NCBI RefSeq assembly: GCF_007994985.1
Contig: NZ_VOQF01000002.1
Location: 1-64,000 of the forward strand
Length of the DNA: 64,000 bases
Direction of reading: 5' to 3'
DNA from: Metabacillus litoralis
GTDB lineage: Bacteria > Bacillota > Bacilli > Bacillales > Bacillaceae
The notes beneath the pieces were generated by a model, which worked only from the letters and a program-made list of their open reading frames with translations, ran no database searches and had not been told where the DNA came from. The translations under genes and the position numbers were made by a program. This document shows positions 28,566 through 38,076 of the stretch, piece by piece (the stretch's first letter is position 1; each line of letters starts with the position of its first letter).

Positions 28566-28700
28566 TAGTTCGTTCCATTGCGCTCCAGACACTCGCTTTC
28601 CGCGGGGAGGAAGCTAAGTCTCCTCGGCTTCGCCTGCGGGGTCTCAGCCTTTCCTCTACACCCGCAGGAGTCGAGTGTCTTGCGCTCCATTTCACTAAGT
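28566..28700 (-). repeat. ~130-bp palindromic intergenic repeat, copy 6
   Basis: The arms AGTTCGTTCCATTGCGCTCC and GCGCTCCATTTCACTAA are imperfect inverted complements. Inside are CGCTTTCCGCGGGGAGGAAG, TCTCCTCGGCTTCGCCTGCG and CCCGCAGGAGTCGAGTG, in the orientation of copies 1 and 3. Confidence 0.85.
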
Positions 28701-29003
28701 TGATTTTAAATAATGTAGTAATGTTATTGATGTAGTTCAAGTTCAAATTGGCACGATGAAAATATTTATAAGTTTATTAGTGGATGTATGCTGGTACCAT
28801 AACACTCTTAACAGTGTAAACATTTTTCACTAAATCATCTCCAATATATCAATAGCCTACTGTTTACTTCAACACTATAACCTTCTTATTGTTTCACTAC
28901 TATTTTCATAGGTTCGTTTTGTTCAATTATACATCTTTCTCTATGGAACAGTTTGTATTTTAGTATTAGAAAAAAATTTAGAAATCCACCTAAAAGTTGA
29001 TTA

Positions 29004-29063
29004 AAAAGACAAGATTAAAAGCGTGAATTCATATGTGAATTCACGCTTTTAATCTTGTCTTTT
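29004..29063. repeat. Perfect 28-bp inverted repeat hairpin
   Basis: Bases 29004-29031 and 29036-29063 are exact inverted complements around TATG. The inner half, AAAAGCGTGAATTCA, matches the efp terminator core. No gene ends near it. It may be a bidirectional terminator left after gene loss, or a dispersed terminator-like element. Confidence 0.8.
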
Positions 29064-29429
29064 ACGTTAGATGTTGCTTTGAAATAAAGTTTAATCACAA
29101 ACATCTTATAATCCCGTATCTTACGGTAAATAGTAAGAATCCTTTTTTTAAAAAAATTGATCAAAATGGATTCATATCTAGTAGATTTAAGTTTCAGTTT
29201 TATAAAAAAGTTTGGTCATCTTCTACGTGTGTTGCTCCGCAATAGCGCTTTGTTTGTTGAAGTTTGTTATAAAGATTACTAGAAATAAAGTGGGATATTT
29301 ACAATCTGTTAGAGATAGAAAAATCATACCCTCTTTTTTATTGAACTAAAAGTTTACATATTCGCGCTTCTATTGTTGAAGAATATAAGTAAAACTACTC
29401 TTTTTTTATCATTATATCAATATGATTAT

Positions 29430-30605
29430 CTAAATATTTTCATTTTTTATTATTTCATAAAATGAAGTTCTAATTTTACCTTTAATATTTCTTAAGTTAT
29501 TCTCTGAAGCAAGATTGACATTTTCCATAATACTACTTTTATCTTTGGAATTTAATGAGACTTTGCTCTTTTTTAGATATTCATCAATTATTTTCTCTGC
29601 AAATTTTTCTTTTTCTTCTAAAGTAAGTGGATCAAAATAGGTAACTAAATCAAATCTTGATCTTAATTCTGTTGGAATCATTTTTGAGTATTTAGAAGTG
29701 TCTAAATTGGATGTGAAAATAATAATATATCCATTTAAGTTGTGTACCTCCCCCATAGCATCATCGAATTTTCCCTCTTCTAAAAGTTGCAGGAAGAAGT
29801 TATGGACAGCAATATTGGCCTTTTCAAATTCATCAATTAAAAGTATACCTGCATTACTTTTTTTGAGTTTTTTTACTAAATCACTTTCCGTTCCGCTATT
29901 AATGTAGCCTGGAGGACTTCCAATTAGACTCGCCAAGGAACTTTCACTTTTATAATTAGCAAAATTCACTTTTGCTAATGGAGTCTTACTGTCAAGAAAA
30001 TTATGTAAAAGCCTCGCTACCTCTGTTTTCCCTACCCCGGAGTCCCCTAGTAAAAACACGGACATTATAGGATGATCCTTTATTTTCTTATTGAAAAATC
30101 TGAAAGAGTCAATCTCTCTAAAAAGATTGTTTTTAAATTTCATATGACCAATAAGTCTATCGTCCAGTTGTTTATAAAAATTATTGAAGTGATTTTTATT
30201 TAAATTTACAAATGTCTTTAATGTTGATGCTTTCTTATCCTTTGATATTTGCTTAGGTTTTACCTTAGATTCCTCAATGGTTACTGAAACAAGGGAGTTA
30301 AAAAATATTCCTAGAGTTTCTAAAGCCTCATTTGCATATTCTTCTTCCACTAAATAATTTATATTTTCATATTCATCTATTAGATAAAAAAGTTTCTCCA
30401 CAAAGTACAAATTCCCTTTGGGTATCATTTGAACGATACCCGTGATATCCACATCAACCTCCCCATTATCTATAACATTACTTAGATCGTTTTGCTCCAG
30501 TTCAATTAGGGCAAAGGAGATAATTTTCACGCCCTGCTCTTCCCTCTCATGCCGATACTTTTGAAATTGACTCTTTCGGTATACTAATAAGGTGTCATTT
30601 TTCAT
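29430..30605 (-). CDS. ClpB-like AAA+ ATPase of unknown role
   Basis: The 391-residue protein has a unique N-terminal region (1-145) and one AAA+ module of the ClpA/ClpB second-domain type: Walker A GDSGVGKT at 187-194, pore loop GSPPGYI at 229-235, Walker B ILLIDEFEKA at 254-263, sensor TSN at 298-300 and arginine-finger region LRSRFD at 314-319. It lacks the ClpB N domain, first AAA domain and middle coiled coil. It is therefore a small unfoldase or remodeller, not ClpB itself. Its ATG shares one base with the stop of the upstream gene, so the two form one unit. Target unknown. Confidence 0.75.
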   Translation of the reverse strand: MKNDTLLVYRKSQFQKYRHEREEQGVKIISFALIELEQNDLSNVIDNGEVDVDITGIVQMIPKGNLYFVEKLFYLIDEYENINYLVEEEYANEALETLGIFFNSLVSVTIEESKVKPKQISKDKKASTLKTFVNLNKNHFNNFYKQLDDRLIGHMKFKNNLFREIDSFRFFNKKIKDHPIMSVFLLGDSGVGKTEVARLLHNFLDSKTPLAKVNFANYKSESSLASLIGSPPGYINSGTESDLVKKLKKSNAGILLIDEFEKANIAVHNFFLQLLEEGKFDDAMGEVHNLNGYIIIFTSNLDTSKYSKMIPTELRSRFDLVTYFDPLTLEEKEKFAEKIIDEYLKKSKVSLNSKDKSSIMENVNLASENNLRNIKGKIRTSFYEIIKNENI

Positions 30606-31399
30606 TAGCTGTCACCTAACCTTATTTTCTGAACAATAGCCAAAGTATCAATATAGCGATACTTTGTTTCTAACGACTCTTCTACCTCCCCATTTTCAGT
30701 TGAATGCTGCACTTCACTAGGGCCTGTGTTCTGTTCATTTTCTATCATATATTTAAAAGTACTTTTTAGATCACTCATTTTCTTTACACCCTTGTATATT
30801 CCAATTAGCGTAACCTTACCCATTAGTAAATCATCTATTGTATAGTTATTTTCAAATTCATTCTGCACTTCAGACGGTATTTTTAATAGATAGTTCTCTT
30901 CATCTTTTCTTGCTGTTAAAATATACGAATAGTCTGTTACAAATGATTTTATAACCTCTCCGATTGATATTTCTTCATGGGTAAATCTGTCTAGCGCTCC
31001 CTCCTTTATGAGTTTCATTTGTCTCATTTCCTCTTCATTTACTATTGTTAGATTTAAATCGTGAATAATTATCAATTGATCTTCAATCGCCACTTTGATC
31101 TGTTCATCTGTAGTTTTTATCTCGTCTACTACATCCCTCAGAATCACCGCATTTGTGGATTTTATTTCTACAGTTTTTTTAAGACCAGAGGATTTGGTAT
31201 ATTCATATGACCCTTCACCTCTGGCGGTAAAAATTGCAGTTAACATCGCTTGTACTCTTGCAGTTAGTTTTGAAGTATGCTTGCTATCATCAGTTTCTTC
31301 TTGTGAAACTGACACCTTATTATCTAGTAACATTGCTATTTCAAATACTTTTTCAAAGTTTAAATAAAATATACTGAAATGTTGAAGATTTTTTGTCAT
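30605..31399 (-). CDS. Unknown protein paired with the AAA+ ATPase
   Basis: I do not recognise a family with confidence. The 264-residue soluble protein starts MTKNLQHFSIFYLNFEKVFE and has a low-complexity region after residue 30, a central alpha/beta part with IKVAIEDQLIIIHDLNLTIVNEEE, and an acidic tail. It has no membrane segment or catalytic motif I can see. An AAGGCGG ribosome site precedes the ATG. One-base overlap with the downstream AAA+ gene suggests they act together, for example as adaptor and motor. Confidence 0.6.
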   Translation of the reverse strand: MTKNLQHFSIFYLNFEKVFEIAMLLDNKVSVSQEETDDSKHTSKLTARVQAMLTAIFTARGEGSYEYTKSSGLKKTVEIKSTNAVILRDVVDEIKTTDEQIKVAIEDQLIIIHDLNLTIVNEEEMRQMKLIKEGALDRFTHEEISIGEVIKSFVTDYSYILTARKDEENYLLKIPSEVQNEFENNYTIDDLLMGKVTLIGIYKGVKKMSDLKSTFKYMIENEQNTGPSEVQHSTENGEVEESLETKYRYIDTLAIVQKIRLGDS

Positions 31400-31570
31400 T
31401 TATTAGCCGCCTTTTAGTTATTAGAATGGTTCCATTAATACCAATTATTTTAAAAAACTAGATTATATACAATCCTTTATTCCATTAAATTACCTTTTAA
31501 CGGAACAACATATTGTCACTCAACAGTTCCTTAACCGATATTTCAATTCAGATGTTCTTTTCCTTTTACT

Positions 31571-31610
31571 ATAAAAACACCCCTTTAGATAACCATATCC
31601 AAAGGGGTGT
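31571..31610 (-). terminator. Terminator of nrdJ
   Basis: ACACCCCTTT (31577-31586) pairs with AAAGGGGTGT (31601-31610) and the minus strand continues TTTTTAT. It lies about 50 bases after the nrdJ stop. Confidence 0.85.
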
Positions 31611-31658
31611 AACGGTACGACTTTGTTTCAAATCCACATTAGATCTTTTTAATCGATC

Positions 31659-34223
31659 TTAAAGCCCACATTTCAACTGAGCACCACAGCTTGTACATGT
31701 GTTACAGCCACCTAAATCTTCTACTGTGCCTTCACGACAAACTGGACATTTGTTTCCTACTTCATTTCCGATCGTTACGTCTGTAGAACGAAGGGCATTG
31801 ATTGTATCAACTAGGACAACTTTTCCTTTTTCCTTTGTTTCTACATTTTCACTTTCACTTTCATCAAACGTGTTTTCTTCTGCTTTTAACGTTAGTACTT
31901 GTGTGTCACGGCTTCCATCAACATAAACTGTACCACCTTTTGCGCCACCTTTGTATAAACGCTCGTACACTTTCTCAACTTGTTCAACTGTATACCCTTT
32001 TGGTGCATTAACTGTTTTACTAATTGAACTGTCAATCCAGCGTTGAATAACACATTGAACATCAGCATGTGCTGATGGAGCTAGCTCCATTGCAGAAACA
32101 AACCAAGCTGGCAGGTTATTTGCATCAGCTTCAGGATGCTGATCTAAATATTCTTGAACAATATCTGCTTTCACTTCGATAAATTTCCCTAAACGTCCAC
32201 TACGGAAGTAAGAGAATGAGAAGTATGGCTCAAGACCTGTTGATACGCCTACCATTGTACCTGTAGATCCTGTTGGGGCAACAGTTAACAAATGTGAATT
32301 ACGAATACCAAACTTCTTAACACCTTCTAAAATATCAGCAGGCATTTTACTCATAAAGCCTGTTTGTGTAAATGCTTCACGAAGACGATTTGTTTCAGCC
32401 TCTTGTTCTCCAACTAAGAATGGGAAGCTACCCTTTTCTTGCGCTAGATCAATTGAAGCACGATAAGCAGCTGTTGCTATTGTTTCGAATACTTTATCAA
32501 CTAAATCATTACCTTCTTCTGAACCGTATTCTGTTTCACAGTATATTAAAAGATCATGTAAACCCATTACTCCAAGACCTACACGGCGTTCGCCTAATGC
32601 TTGATGCTTGTTTTCCGCTAAGAAGTATGGTGTTGCATCAATAACATTGTCTTGCATTCTCACACCTATTTCAACAGTTCTTCTAAGCTTATCAAAATCT
32701 ACTGTTTTTGTTTCTTTGTTTGCCATTTCTGCTAAATTTACCGCTGCAAGATTACAAACAGAATATGGAGCAAGAGGTTGTTCACCACAAGGATTTGTCG
32801 CAACTACCTGTTGACCATATGCTTTTGCATTTGTCATGTCATTTGCATTATCAATAAAGAAAATCCCAGGCTCAGCAGAGTAAGTTGCACAAATATTAAT
32901 CAAGTTCCAAAGCTCTTTAGCTTTAATTGTACGATACGTACGAACTTTATACCCCTGCTTTTCCCACTCACGCACATCTCCAACTTTATGCCAATTTTCA
33001 TTGTATGATTTCATGCTCTGTTCATCATAGCTTTCCACATCTGGGAATCGTAAATCATAGTCAGCATCTTGCTCAACTGCATCCATAAAGTCTTTTGTTA
33101 ATGTGACAGAAATATTAGCCCCTGTTAAAAACTCTGAATTGTGAACACTGTATGTTCCACCTGTTCGAAGTTTTAACTCCGCATCTCTAATAATTTTCTC
33201 ACTGAAGCCACCTGTTCCTGCAATTTGTTTGTAATTGACAATCCCTTGATACATATCAACTTCCTGCTGTGTTAATGGCGTGAATTTTAATTTATCTTGT
33301 GCATATTTTTTAATACCTTCATCATTTGTATTCTCAATAAGATATCGTAAAATTCTTGGGTTTTGCATTTTTGAAATGATAAATTCAATAATGTCAGGGT
33401 GCCAATCTGATAGCATAATCATTTGGGCTCCTCTACGACTTCCACCTTGCTCAACAAGATGTGTTAACTTCGCTATATCATCTAACCAAGAAACAGATCC
33501 AGATGATTTACCATTAACACCTTTAGCTAGTGTATTACGCGGGCGTAGAGTTGAACCGTTTGTCCCAACACCACCACCACGGCTCATAATCTCCATAACT
33601 TGCTTTCTGTGCTCTGAAATACCTTCACGAGAATCTTGTACAAATGGCATAACATAGCAGTTAAAATAAGTTACTTCTGTTCCTGCTCCAGCACCATACA
33701 ACACACGTCCGGCAGGTATAAAGTTCAAATTTACTAGCTCTTGATAAAATTTCTCGAACCACTCTGTACGTTTTTCTTCTGTTGTTTCAACCGATGCTAA
33801 TCCCGTTGCATTTCGTTTTGCAATTTGTTCGTAAAAGATTTCAAGTGGTTTTTCAATGACGTCTAACGAGCGTTTTACAATCCCTGTTTCAACTTCCTCA
33901 GGTTTGTCCAAGGAATGACGATATTCCTCATCAATTAATACACTTGCCGTTTTTGCTTGCCAGTCAATTTCTTTAATAAATCCAAGACCACGTGCAGGGA
34001 ACTTCGGGTCCTCTTTAATCGTCAGAACAACAAAATCGCCCTCAGATAAGGTAATTTTTTCTGTATCTTTAAACGTATAGCGATCAAGCATAACAAGTCT
34101 TGATACACCTTTATGTGTTAATTTCATATCTTTTGTAATTGGATGAACCTGTGGAAATACAGTGATATCTTTATTTAGCTTCTCAACATCCACACTCATC
34201 TTTTGCTCAATTCCAACTGTCAT
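31659..34223 (-). CDS. nrdJ: Adenosylcobalamin-dependent ribonucleotide reductase (class II)
   Basis: This single-chain enzyme reduces ribonucleotides to deoxyribonucleotides using a coenzyme B12-derived radical, independent of oxygen. Visible family features are NCYVMPFVQDSREGISE, GGGVGTNGSTLRPRN, the active-site block NPCGEQPLAPYSVCNLAAVNL, and APTGSTGTMVGVSTGLEP. The C-terminal tail CPVCREGTVEDLGGCNTC with CGAQLKC forms a zinc ribbon plus the redox-active cysteines. Length 854. B. subtilis relies on class Ib NrdEF, so this gene is an addition to the core order. Tandem NrdR-like boxes lie upstream. Confidence 0.95.
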   Translation of the reverse strand: MTVGIEQKMSVDVEKLNKDITVFPQVHPITKDMKLTHKGVSRLVMLDRYTFKDTEKITLSEGDFVVLTIKEDPKFPARGLGFIKEIDWQAKTASVLIDEEYRHSLDKPEEVETGIVKRSLDVIEKPLEIFYEQIAKRNATGLASVETTEEKRTEWFEKFYQELVNLNFIPAGRVLYGAGAGTEVTYFNCYVMPFVQDSREGISEHRKQVMEIMSRGGGVGTNGSTLRPRNTLAKGVNGKSSGSVSWLDDIAKLTHLVEQGGSRRGAQMIMLSDWHPDIIEFIISKMQNPRILRYLIENTNDEGIKKYAQDKLKFTPLTQQEVDMYQGIVNYKQIAGTGGFSEKIIRDAELKLRTGGTYSVHNSEFLTGANISVTLTKDFMDAVEQDADYDLRFPDVESYDEQSMKSYNENWHKVGDVREWEKQGYKVRTYRTIKAKELWNLINICATYSAEPGIFFIDNANDMTNAKAYGQQVVATNPCGEQPLAPYSVCNLAAVNLAEMANKETKTVDFDKLRRTVEIGVRMQDNVIDATPYFLAENKHQALGERRVGLGVMGLHDLLIYCETEYGSEEGNDLVDKVFETIATAAYRASIDLAQEKGSFPFLVGEQEAETNRLREAFTQTGFMSKMPADILEGVKKFGIRNSHLLTVAPTGSTGTMVGVSTGLEPYFSFSYFRSGRLGKFIEVKADIVQEYLDQHPEADANNLPAWFVSAMELAPSAHADVQCVIQRWIDSSISKTVNAPKGYTVEQVEKVYERLYKGGAKGGTVYVDGSRDTQVLTLKAEENTFDESESENVETKEKGKVVLVDTINALRSTDVTIGNEVGNKCPVCREGTVEDLGGCNTCTSCGAQLKCGL

Positions 34224-34289
34224 TGTAACAACTCCTAATCAATCTCTCTATTAAATGTCCTGATTAAATTTATCATATCCTACCCCACA

Positions 34290-34338
34290 ATTCAACATAT
34301 AGTATTAGATTTTTTAAACATAACACTATATATAGTTT
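34290..34338 (-). promoter_or_regulatory. Tandem NrdR-type boxes upstream of nrdJ
   Basis: ACACTATATATAGTTT (34323-34338) matches the NrdR box acaCwAtATaTwGtgt at 15 of 16 positions. ATTCAACATATAGTAT (34290-34305), read on the minus strand, matches at about 12 of 16. Their centres are 33 bases apart, near the usual 31-32. They lie 67-115 bases ahead of the nrdJ ATG, so NrdR repression by dATP level is likely. NrdR itself is not in this window. Confidence 0.65.
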
Positions 34339-34608
34339 TATGGTCAATTCATTTTAGTTTTGTCAAATTGATAACTCATTAAAATAGTGAGAATAAATAA
34401 GAGAAAATGAGATTTCGAAGACTAAACTGCAGTTTTTGAAGGATTTTGTCACTTGCATATAGTTTTATGTCATAAAACACTGTGAATTCAGCATTCCTTA
34501 TCATTTTCAGATAAAAAATTAGTTTTCGTCAAAATTCTACAAGTCTGACATCATTATTATTCTAACATCTCAAATTTGAATTCAAACTTTATTAAGAGCA
34601 AAGTTCAT

Positions 34609-34938
34609 CTATAGCTTCTTAGCGTATAGATAACTTTCAATGGCAGGAATTAATATAATGCATGGAAAAAAGGTAAGTAAAATCAACAATATTTCATTTA
34701 ATGGTGGCAAAAAAATGATAGTAATGCCTATGACAAACAATGGAATTGACCAAAGCATCATCCTTTTTGCGCCGTATTTATTAATTTTGTACCAATTTTC
34801 ATCAGATACAAATGAGTTGCTAAATCTTACACCATATAAATGGTTCATCATTATTCTCTCTTTATATAATGGAATGCTTAAACCTACAAATAATAAACCG
34901 CAAAATATATTTAAAATACCAACAATAATGTTATCCAT
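34609..34938 (-). CDS. SdpI-family small membrane protein
   Basis: The 109-residue protein has three membrane segments (about 4-24, 58-76, 80-103). Between the first two lies YGVRFSNSFVSDENWYKINKYG, the conserved soluble motif of the SdpI/YhfL family. SdpI in B. subtilis gives immunity to the SdpC killing toxin, but many homologues stand alone with no known toxin, as here. A GGAGGTAG ribosome site precedes the ATG. Confidence 0.72.
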   Translation of the reverse strand: MDNIIVGILNIFCGLLFVGLSIPLYKERIMMNHLYGVRFSNSFVSDENWYKINKYGAKRMMLWSIPLFVIGITIIFLPPLNEILLILLTFFPCIILIPAIESYLYAKKL

Positions 34939-35056
34939 TTTAATCTACCTCCGAATTGAACCTGAAATAAAGAATTCTTTTACTTTCTTATAAATACTTA
35001 CGATTTAATATGGGATTAGTTTCACTTTTAAACCAAATACAAATAAGAATTCCAAT

Positions 35057-35101
35057 AAAAAAAGTAGTTCAATTTTATATCTCAAATTGAACTACTTTTT
35101 T
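35057..35101 (-). terminator. Terminator of lipM
   Basis: AAAAAAAGTAGTTCAATTT and AAATTGAACTACTTTTTT form a stem of about 18 bp ending some 55 bases beyond the lipM stop. Confidence 0.85.
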
Positions 35102-35156
35102 ACTCATAACTGATGTACCAAGGAGATAAATAGAGTTTGAACTAAGTAAAATCCTT

Positions 35157-35993
35157 TTACCTTTTAAAATTCCATTCGTCACTTTCATATTTCTTCTTTG
35201 CAATGTTATTTACATACGCTATTTCATCGCTTGTTAACACATAAGGCTCTAAATCTATATGTAGTCCTTTTTCAAAGCCTTCTTTAAAAGCTTTTTTTGC
35301 TTCTTCAATCGTTACCGGTTTTTCACGAAGTGTATTTGTTGCAACTGCCTTACTTTTGAATGCACGTTGCATTCTTTCTTTTACCCGATCATTAGGGTAC
35401 TTAAATAAGTCAAATAGCATATCTTCATCAAGATCTAGTAGAATTGAGCCATGTTGTAGGATCACGCCCTTCTGACGTGTTTGTGCACTTCCTGCTACCT
35501 TACGTCCTTCGACAACAAGCTCGTACCATGATGGAGCATCAAAGCAAACAGCTGAACGTGGTGACTTCAGTCCTTGCTTTTCCTCATCTGTCCTAGGAAT
35601 GGCAAAATATGCATCAAGTCCTAGGTTTTTAAATCCCTCTAAAATCCCTTCTGAAATAACCCGATAAGCTTCTGTAACTGTTTTTGGCATTTCAGGGTGC
35701 TCTTCAGAAACAATAACACTATAAGTAAGCTCTTGATCATGTAATACACCACGACCACCAGTTGGTCTTCTCACAAAACCAAGACCATATTTTTGAACAG
35801 CATCTAAATCGATTTCCTTTTCAACCTTTTGAAAATATCCAATTGAAAGTGTCGCTGGATTCCAGCCATAAAAACGGATTGTTGGAGGTATTTTCCCTTC
35901 ACTATGCCACTCTAATAACGCCTCATCTAACGCCATATTAAAGGCCGGAGAACATTTTCCAGAATCTATATATCGCCATACTTCTTTTGTCAT
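35157..35993 (-). CDS. lipM: Octanoyltransferase LipM
   Basis: LipM moves octanoyl groups from acyl carrier protein to GcvH, the first step of lipoate assembly in Bacillus. The 278-residue protein has [12 protein letters not shown] at 75-86, the catalytic Cys150 in [19 protein letters not shown] and Lys165 of the lipoate ligase-like fold. It sits near the glycine cleavage operon, whose H protein is its acceptor, matching the B. subtilis order (yqhM). Confidence 0.96.
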   Translation of the reverse strand: MTKEVWRYIDSGKCSPAFNMALDEALLEWHSEGKIPPTIRFYGWNPATLSIGYFQKVEKEIDLDAVQKYGLGFVRRPTGGRGVLHDQELTYSVIVSEEHPEMPKTVTEAYRVISEGILEGFKNLGLDAYFAIPRTDEEKQGLKSPRSAVCFDAPSWYELVVEGRKVAGSAQTRQKGVILQHGSILLDLDEDMLFDLFKYPNDRVKERMQRAFKSKAVATNTLREKPVTIEEAKKAFKEGFEKGLHIDLEPYVLTSDEIAYVNNIAKKKYESDEWNFKR

Positions 35994-36173
35994 GCTGCAA
36001 ACCCTCTTTATTGATAATTTTATTCATTAAGTCTAGCAGAAGTTTCTATAGAAGAAAATAATAATGATCTTACCTAATGACAATTAAGACAAGCTCTTAT
36101 ATAATGATATAAGTCGATATGAGTTCTTTTGAGCTTACCAATAAGAAACAAAACATAAAAGGGGTCGAGCAAA

Positions 36174-36554
36174 TTGACAACAACATGGTTATTAATCATT
36201 TTAACAACAGCTATTATCGCATACTCTGCATTCAGCTTCTTTTATCAACGCAAAATTATGAAGCATTTAACTGAAGAAGAGTTTCGTGCGGGCTATCGTA
36301 AAGCACAATTAATTGATGTACGTGAACCAAAAGAATATGAAGGCGGTCATATTTTAGGAGCAAGAAATATCCCACTATCTCAATTACGTCAGCGTCATAA
36401 AGAAATTCGTCAAGATCAACCAATTTACTTTTATTGCCAAAACACTGTTCGTAGCGGTCGTGCAGCTCAGATGTTAAAGCGTAAAGGCTATAATGACATT
36501 AACTGTCTCAAAGGCGGCTTTAAAGGCTGGACAGGTAAAGTCAAGAAAAAATAA
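36174..36554 (+). CDS. yqhL: Membrane-anchored rhodanese-like protein YqhL
   Basis: A single N-terminal membrane helix (about 4-23) is followed by a rhodanese domain: LIDVREPKEYEGGHILGARNIP and the active loop CQNTVRSGR with Cys88. Such proteins can carry persulfide sulfur. The start is TTG at 36174 behind AAAGGGGTCGAG. Length 126 equals B. subtilis YqhL. It is divergent from lipM. Confidence 0.92.
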   Translation: MTTTWLLIILTTAIIAYSAFSFFYQRKIMKHLTEEEFRAGYRKAQLIDVREPKEYEGGHILGARNIPLSQLRQRHKEIRQDQPIYFYCQNTVRSGRAAQMLKRKGYNDINCLKGGFKGWTGKVKKK

Positions 36555-36570
36555 CAGCATACACATATAC

Positions 36571-36618
36571 AAGAAGCGGCTTTTACCATACTTTTATATG
36601 GTCATAAAGCTGCTTCTT
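36571..36618 (+). terminator. Terminator of yqhL
   Basis: AAGAAGCGGCTTT pairs with AAAGCTGCTTCTT, with an inner CCATA/TATGG helix. TTTTTT follows. Confidence 0.85.
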
Positions 36619-36835
36619 TTTTACATAATTTATATAGTTTACAACCAAGCACGTTTTTCACTCACGACTAGTACATCCTAATCCCAGTTTTAAGTTCTAT
36701 TTAAGTTGTGTAAAAATATGAAGTATGGGAAATTTAAATAGTAATATCTCCTTTTTATTTATTAGTAGGATCTTTAATGATATTATGAAGGGTGAAACAA
36801 ATAACATTCACTAAGATTTTGGAGGAATATTTAAC

Positions 36836-38074
36836 TTGATAGTCGCCATACTGTTTTTTCTATTTATGTCTTTTTTCTTATCAGGAAGTGAAACAGCTCT
36901 AACTGCAGTAAATAAAATGAAGTTAAAAACAAAAGCTGAAAATAATGATAAAAAATCTCAAAAATTGCTTGAATTCGTCTCAAAACCTGATGAATTAATT
37001 ACAGGCATATTAATCGGAAATAATATTGCTAATATTATGCTTCCAACACTTGTTACGATCCTCGCACTTGAGTATGGAATAAACGTAGGGATTGCTACTG
37101 GAGTTCTAACAATTGTATTAATCATTTTTGCAGAAGTGCTACCAAAATCAATTGCTGCAACTTTTGCCGATAAAATAGCTTTGATCGTTTTCCCAGTTAT
37201 CAGAGTCTTATTGTTTGTATTTAAGCCTTTAATTTTCCTTTTATCTAGATTCACAAGACTCGTGATAAGGTTTTTATCAAAAAATCAAACTAATACCGCT
37301 TCTGTATCAAGAGAAGAAATCATTACAATGATCAACATCGCAACTTCTGAGGGGACTCTTCAAAATGAAGAAAACCAGAGGATCAAAGGTGCGATTGACT
37401 TCTATGATCTTGATGTTCGAGATGCTTTAAAAACTCCTAGAACTGAAATACAAGGAATACCTTGTGAATCATCTTTCGAAGAAACTCGTGAGTATGTATT
37501 AGATGGTAGTCATACAAGATATCCTGTTTTTAAGGAAAATATGGACCATATTGTTGGTGTTCTACACTCTAAATCTTTGCTTTCTTGGTCGCTAGAACCG
37601 CATAAGAATCTTGAGGATTTCATTGATAATGAACCATTGTTTGTCTTTGAGTTTCATTCCATTGAAAAAGTATTCAAATTGATGTTAAAAAAGCGAAGAC
37701 ATTTAGCAATAGTTTTAGATGAATATGGTGGTACAAAAGGGATCATTAGTCATGAGGATATTATCGAGGCTATGATCGGTCAAGATATAAAAGATGAAAC
37801 TGACGATAATGAAGAGATATTGATTGACGAATTAACAGATTCACATATTATTTGTAATGGTAAATTAGCTTTAAGACGCTTAAATGAAGTCTTTAAAACA
37901 AAAATTCCAGAGCAGGAAGATATCTTAACAGGCTTTCTATTAAAAGAAATGGGACGCTTCCCTCTTGAAGGCGAAACATATGAGTACCATCATTTGCATT
38001 TTGATATTCAATCTGTTGAAGAAAACAAGTTAAAGAAGATCATGATTACAAAGAAAACTCCTCCTGGAGAATGA
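36836..38074 (+). CDS. CNNM/CBS-domain membrane protein (HlyC/CorC family)
   Basis: The protein has a DUF21 (CNNM) membrane domain (1-150, starting IVAILFFLFMSFFLSGSETALTAVNKMKLK), two CBS domains (about 190-310, including TPRTEIQGIP and HLAIVLDEYGGTKGII) and a C-terminal CorC_HlyC domain (about 330-405). Relatives such as B. subtilis MpfA and YqhB are linked to magnesium efflux. The 412-residue form starts at TTG 36836, ten bases from GGAGG. Which paralogue it represents is unclear. Confidence 0.88.
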   Translation: MIVAILFFLFMSFFLSGSETALTAVNKMKLKTKAENNDKKSQKLLEFVSKPDELITGILIGNNIANIMLPTLVTILALEYGINVGIATGVLTIVLIIFAEVLPKSIAATFADKIALIVFPVIRVLLFVFKPLIFLLSRFTRLVIRFLSKNQTNTASVSREEIITMINIATSEGTLQNEENQRIKGAIDFYDLDVRDALKTPRTEIQGIPCESSFEETREYVLDGSHTRYPVFKENMDHIVGVLHSKSLLSWSLEPHKNLEDFIDNEPLFVFEFHSIEKVFKLMLKKRRHLAIVLDEYGGTKGIISHEDIIEAMIGQDIKDETDDNEEILIDELTDSHIICNGKLALRRLNEVFKTKIPEQEDILTGFLLKEMGRFPLEGETYEYHHLHFDIQSVEENKLKKIMITKKTPPGE

Positions 38075-38076
38075 CC

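Larger units (their letters stand above)
28285..29429. other. 1.1-kb gene-free region
   Basis: No credible gene is seen on either strand. It contains repeat copy 6 (28566-28700) and an unusually perfect 28-bp hairpin (29004-29063). The rest is AT-rich. It probably records decayed insertions next to the AAA+ island. Confidence 0.6.

Noticed and set aside
28285-29429. Hidden tRNA or insertion-sequence remnant in the gene-free 1.1 kb
   Set aside because: I found no cloverleaf, transposase fragment or target duplication, only the palindromic repeat and one hairpin.
34224-34608. Cobalamin riboswitch ahead of the B12-dependent reductase
   Set aside because: No B12-box or conserved aptamer core is visible; NrdR-type dyads are present instead.
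34640-34993. 117-codon plus-strand frame
   Set aside because: It is antisense to the SdpI-like gene, which has family motifs and a ribosome site.
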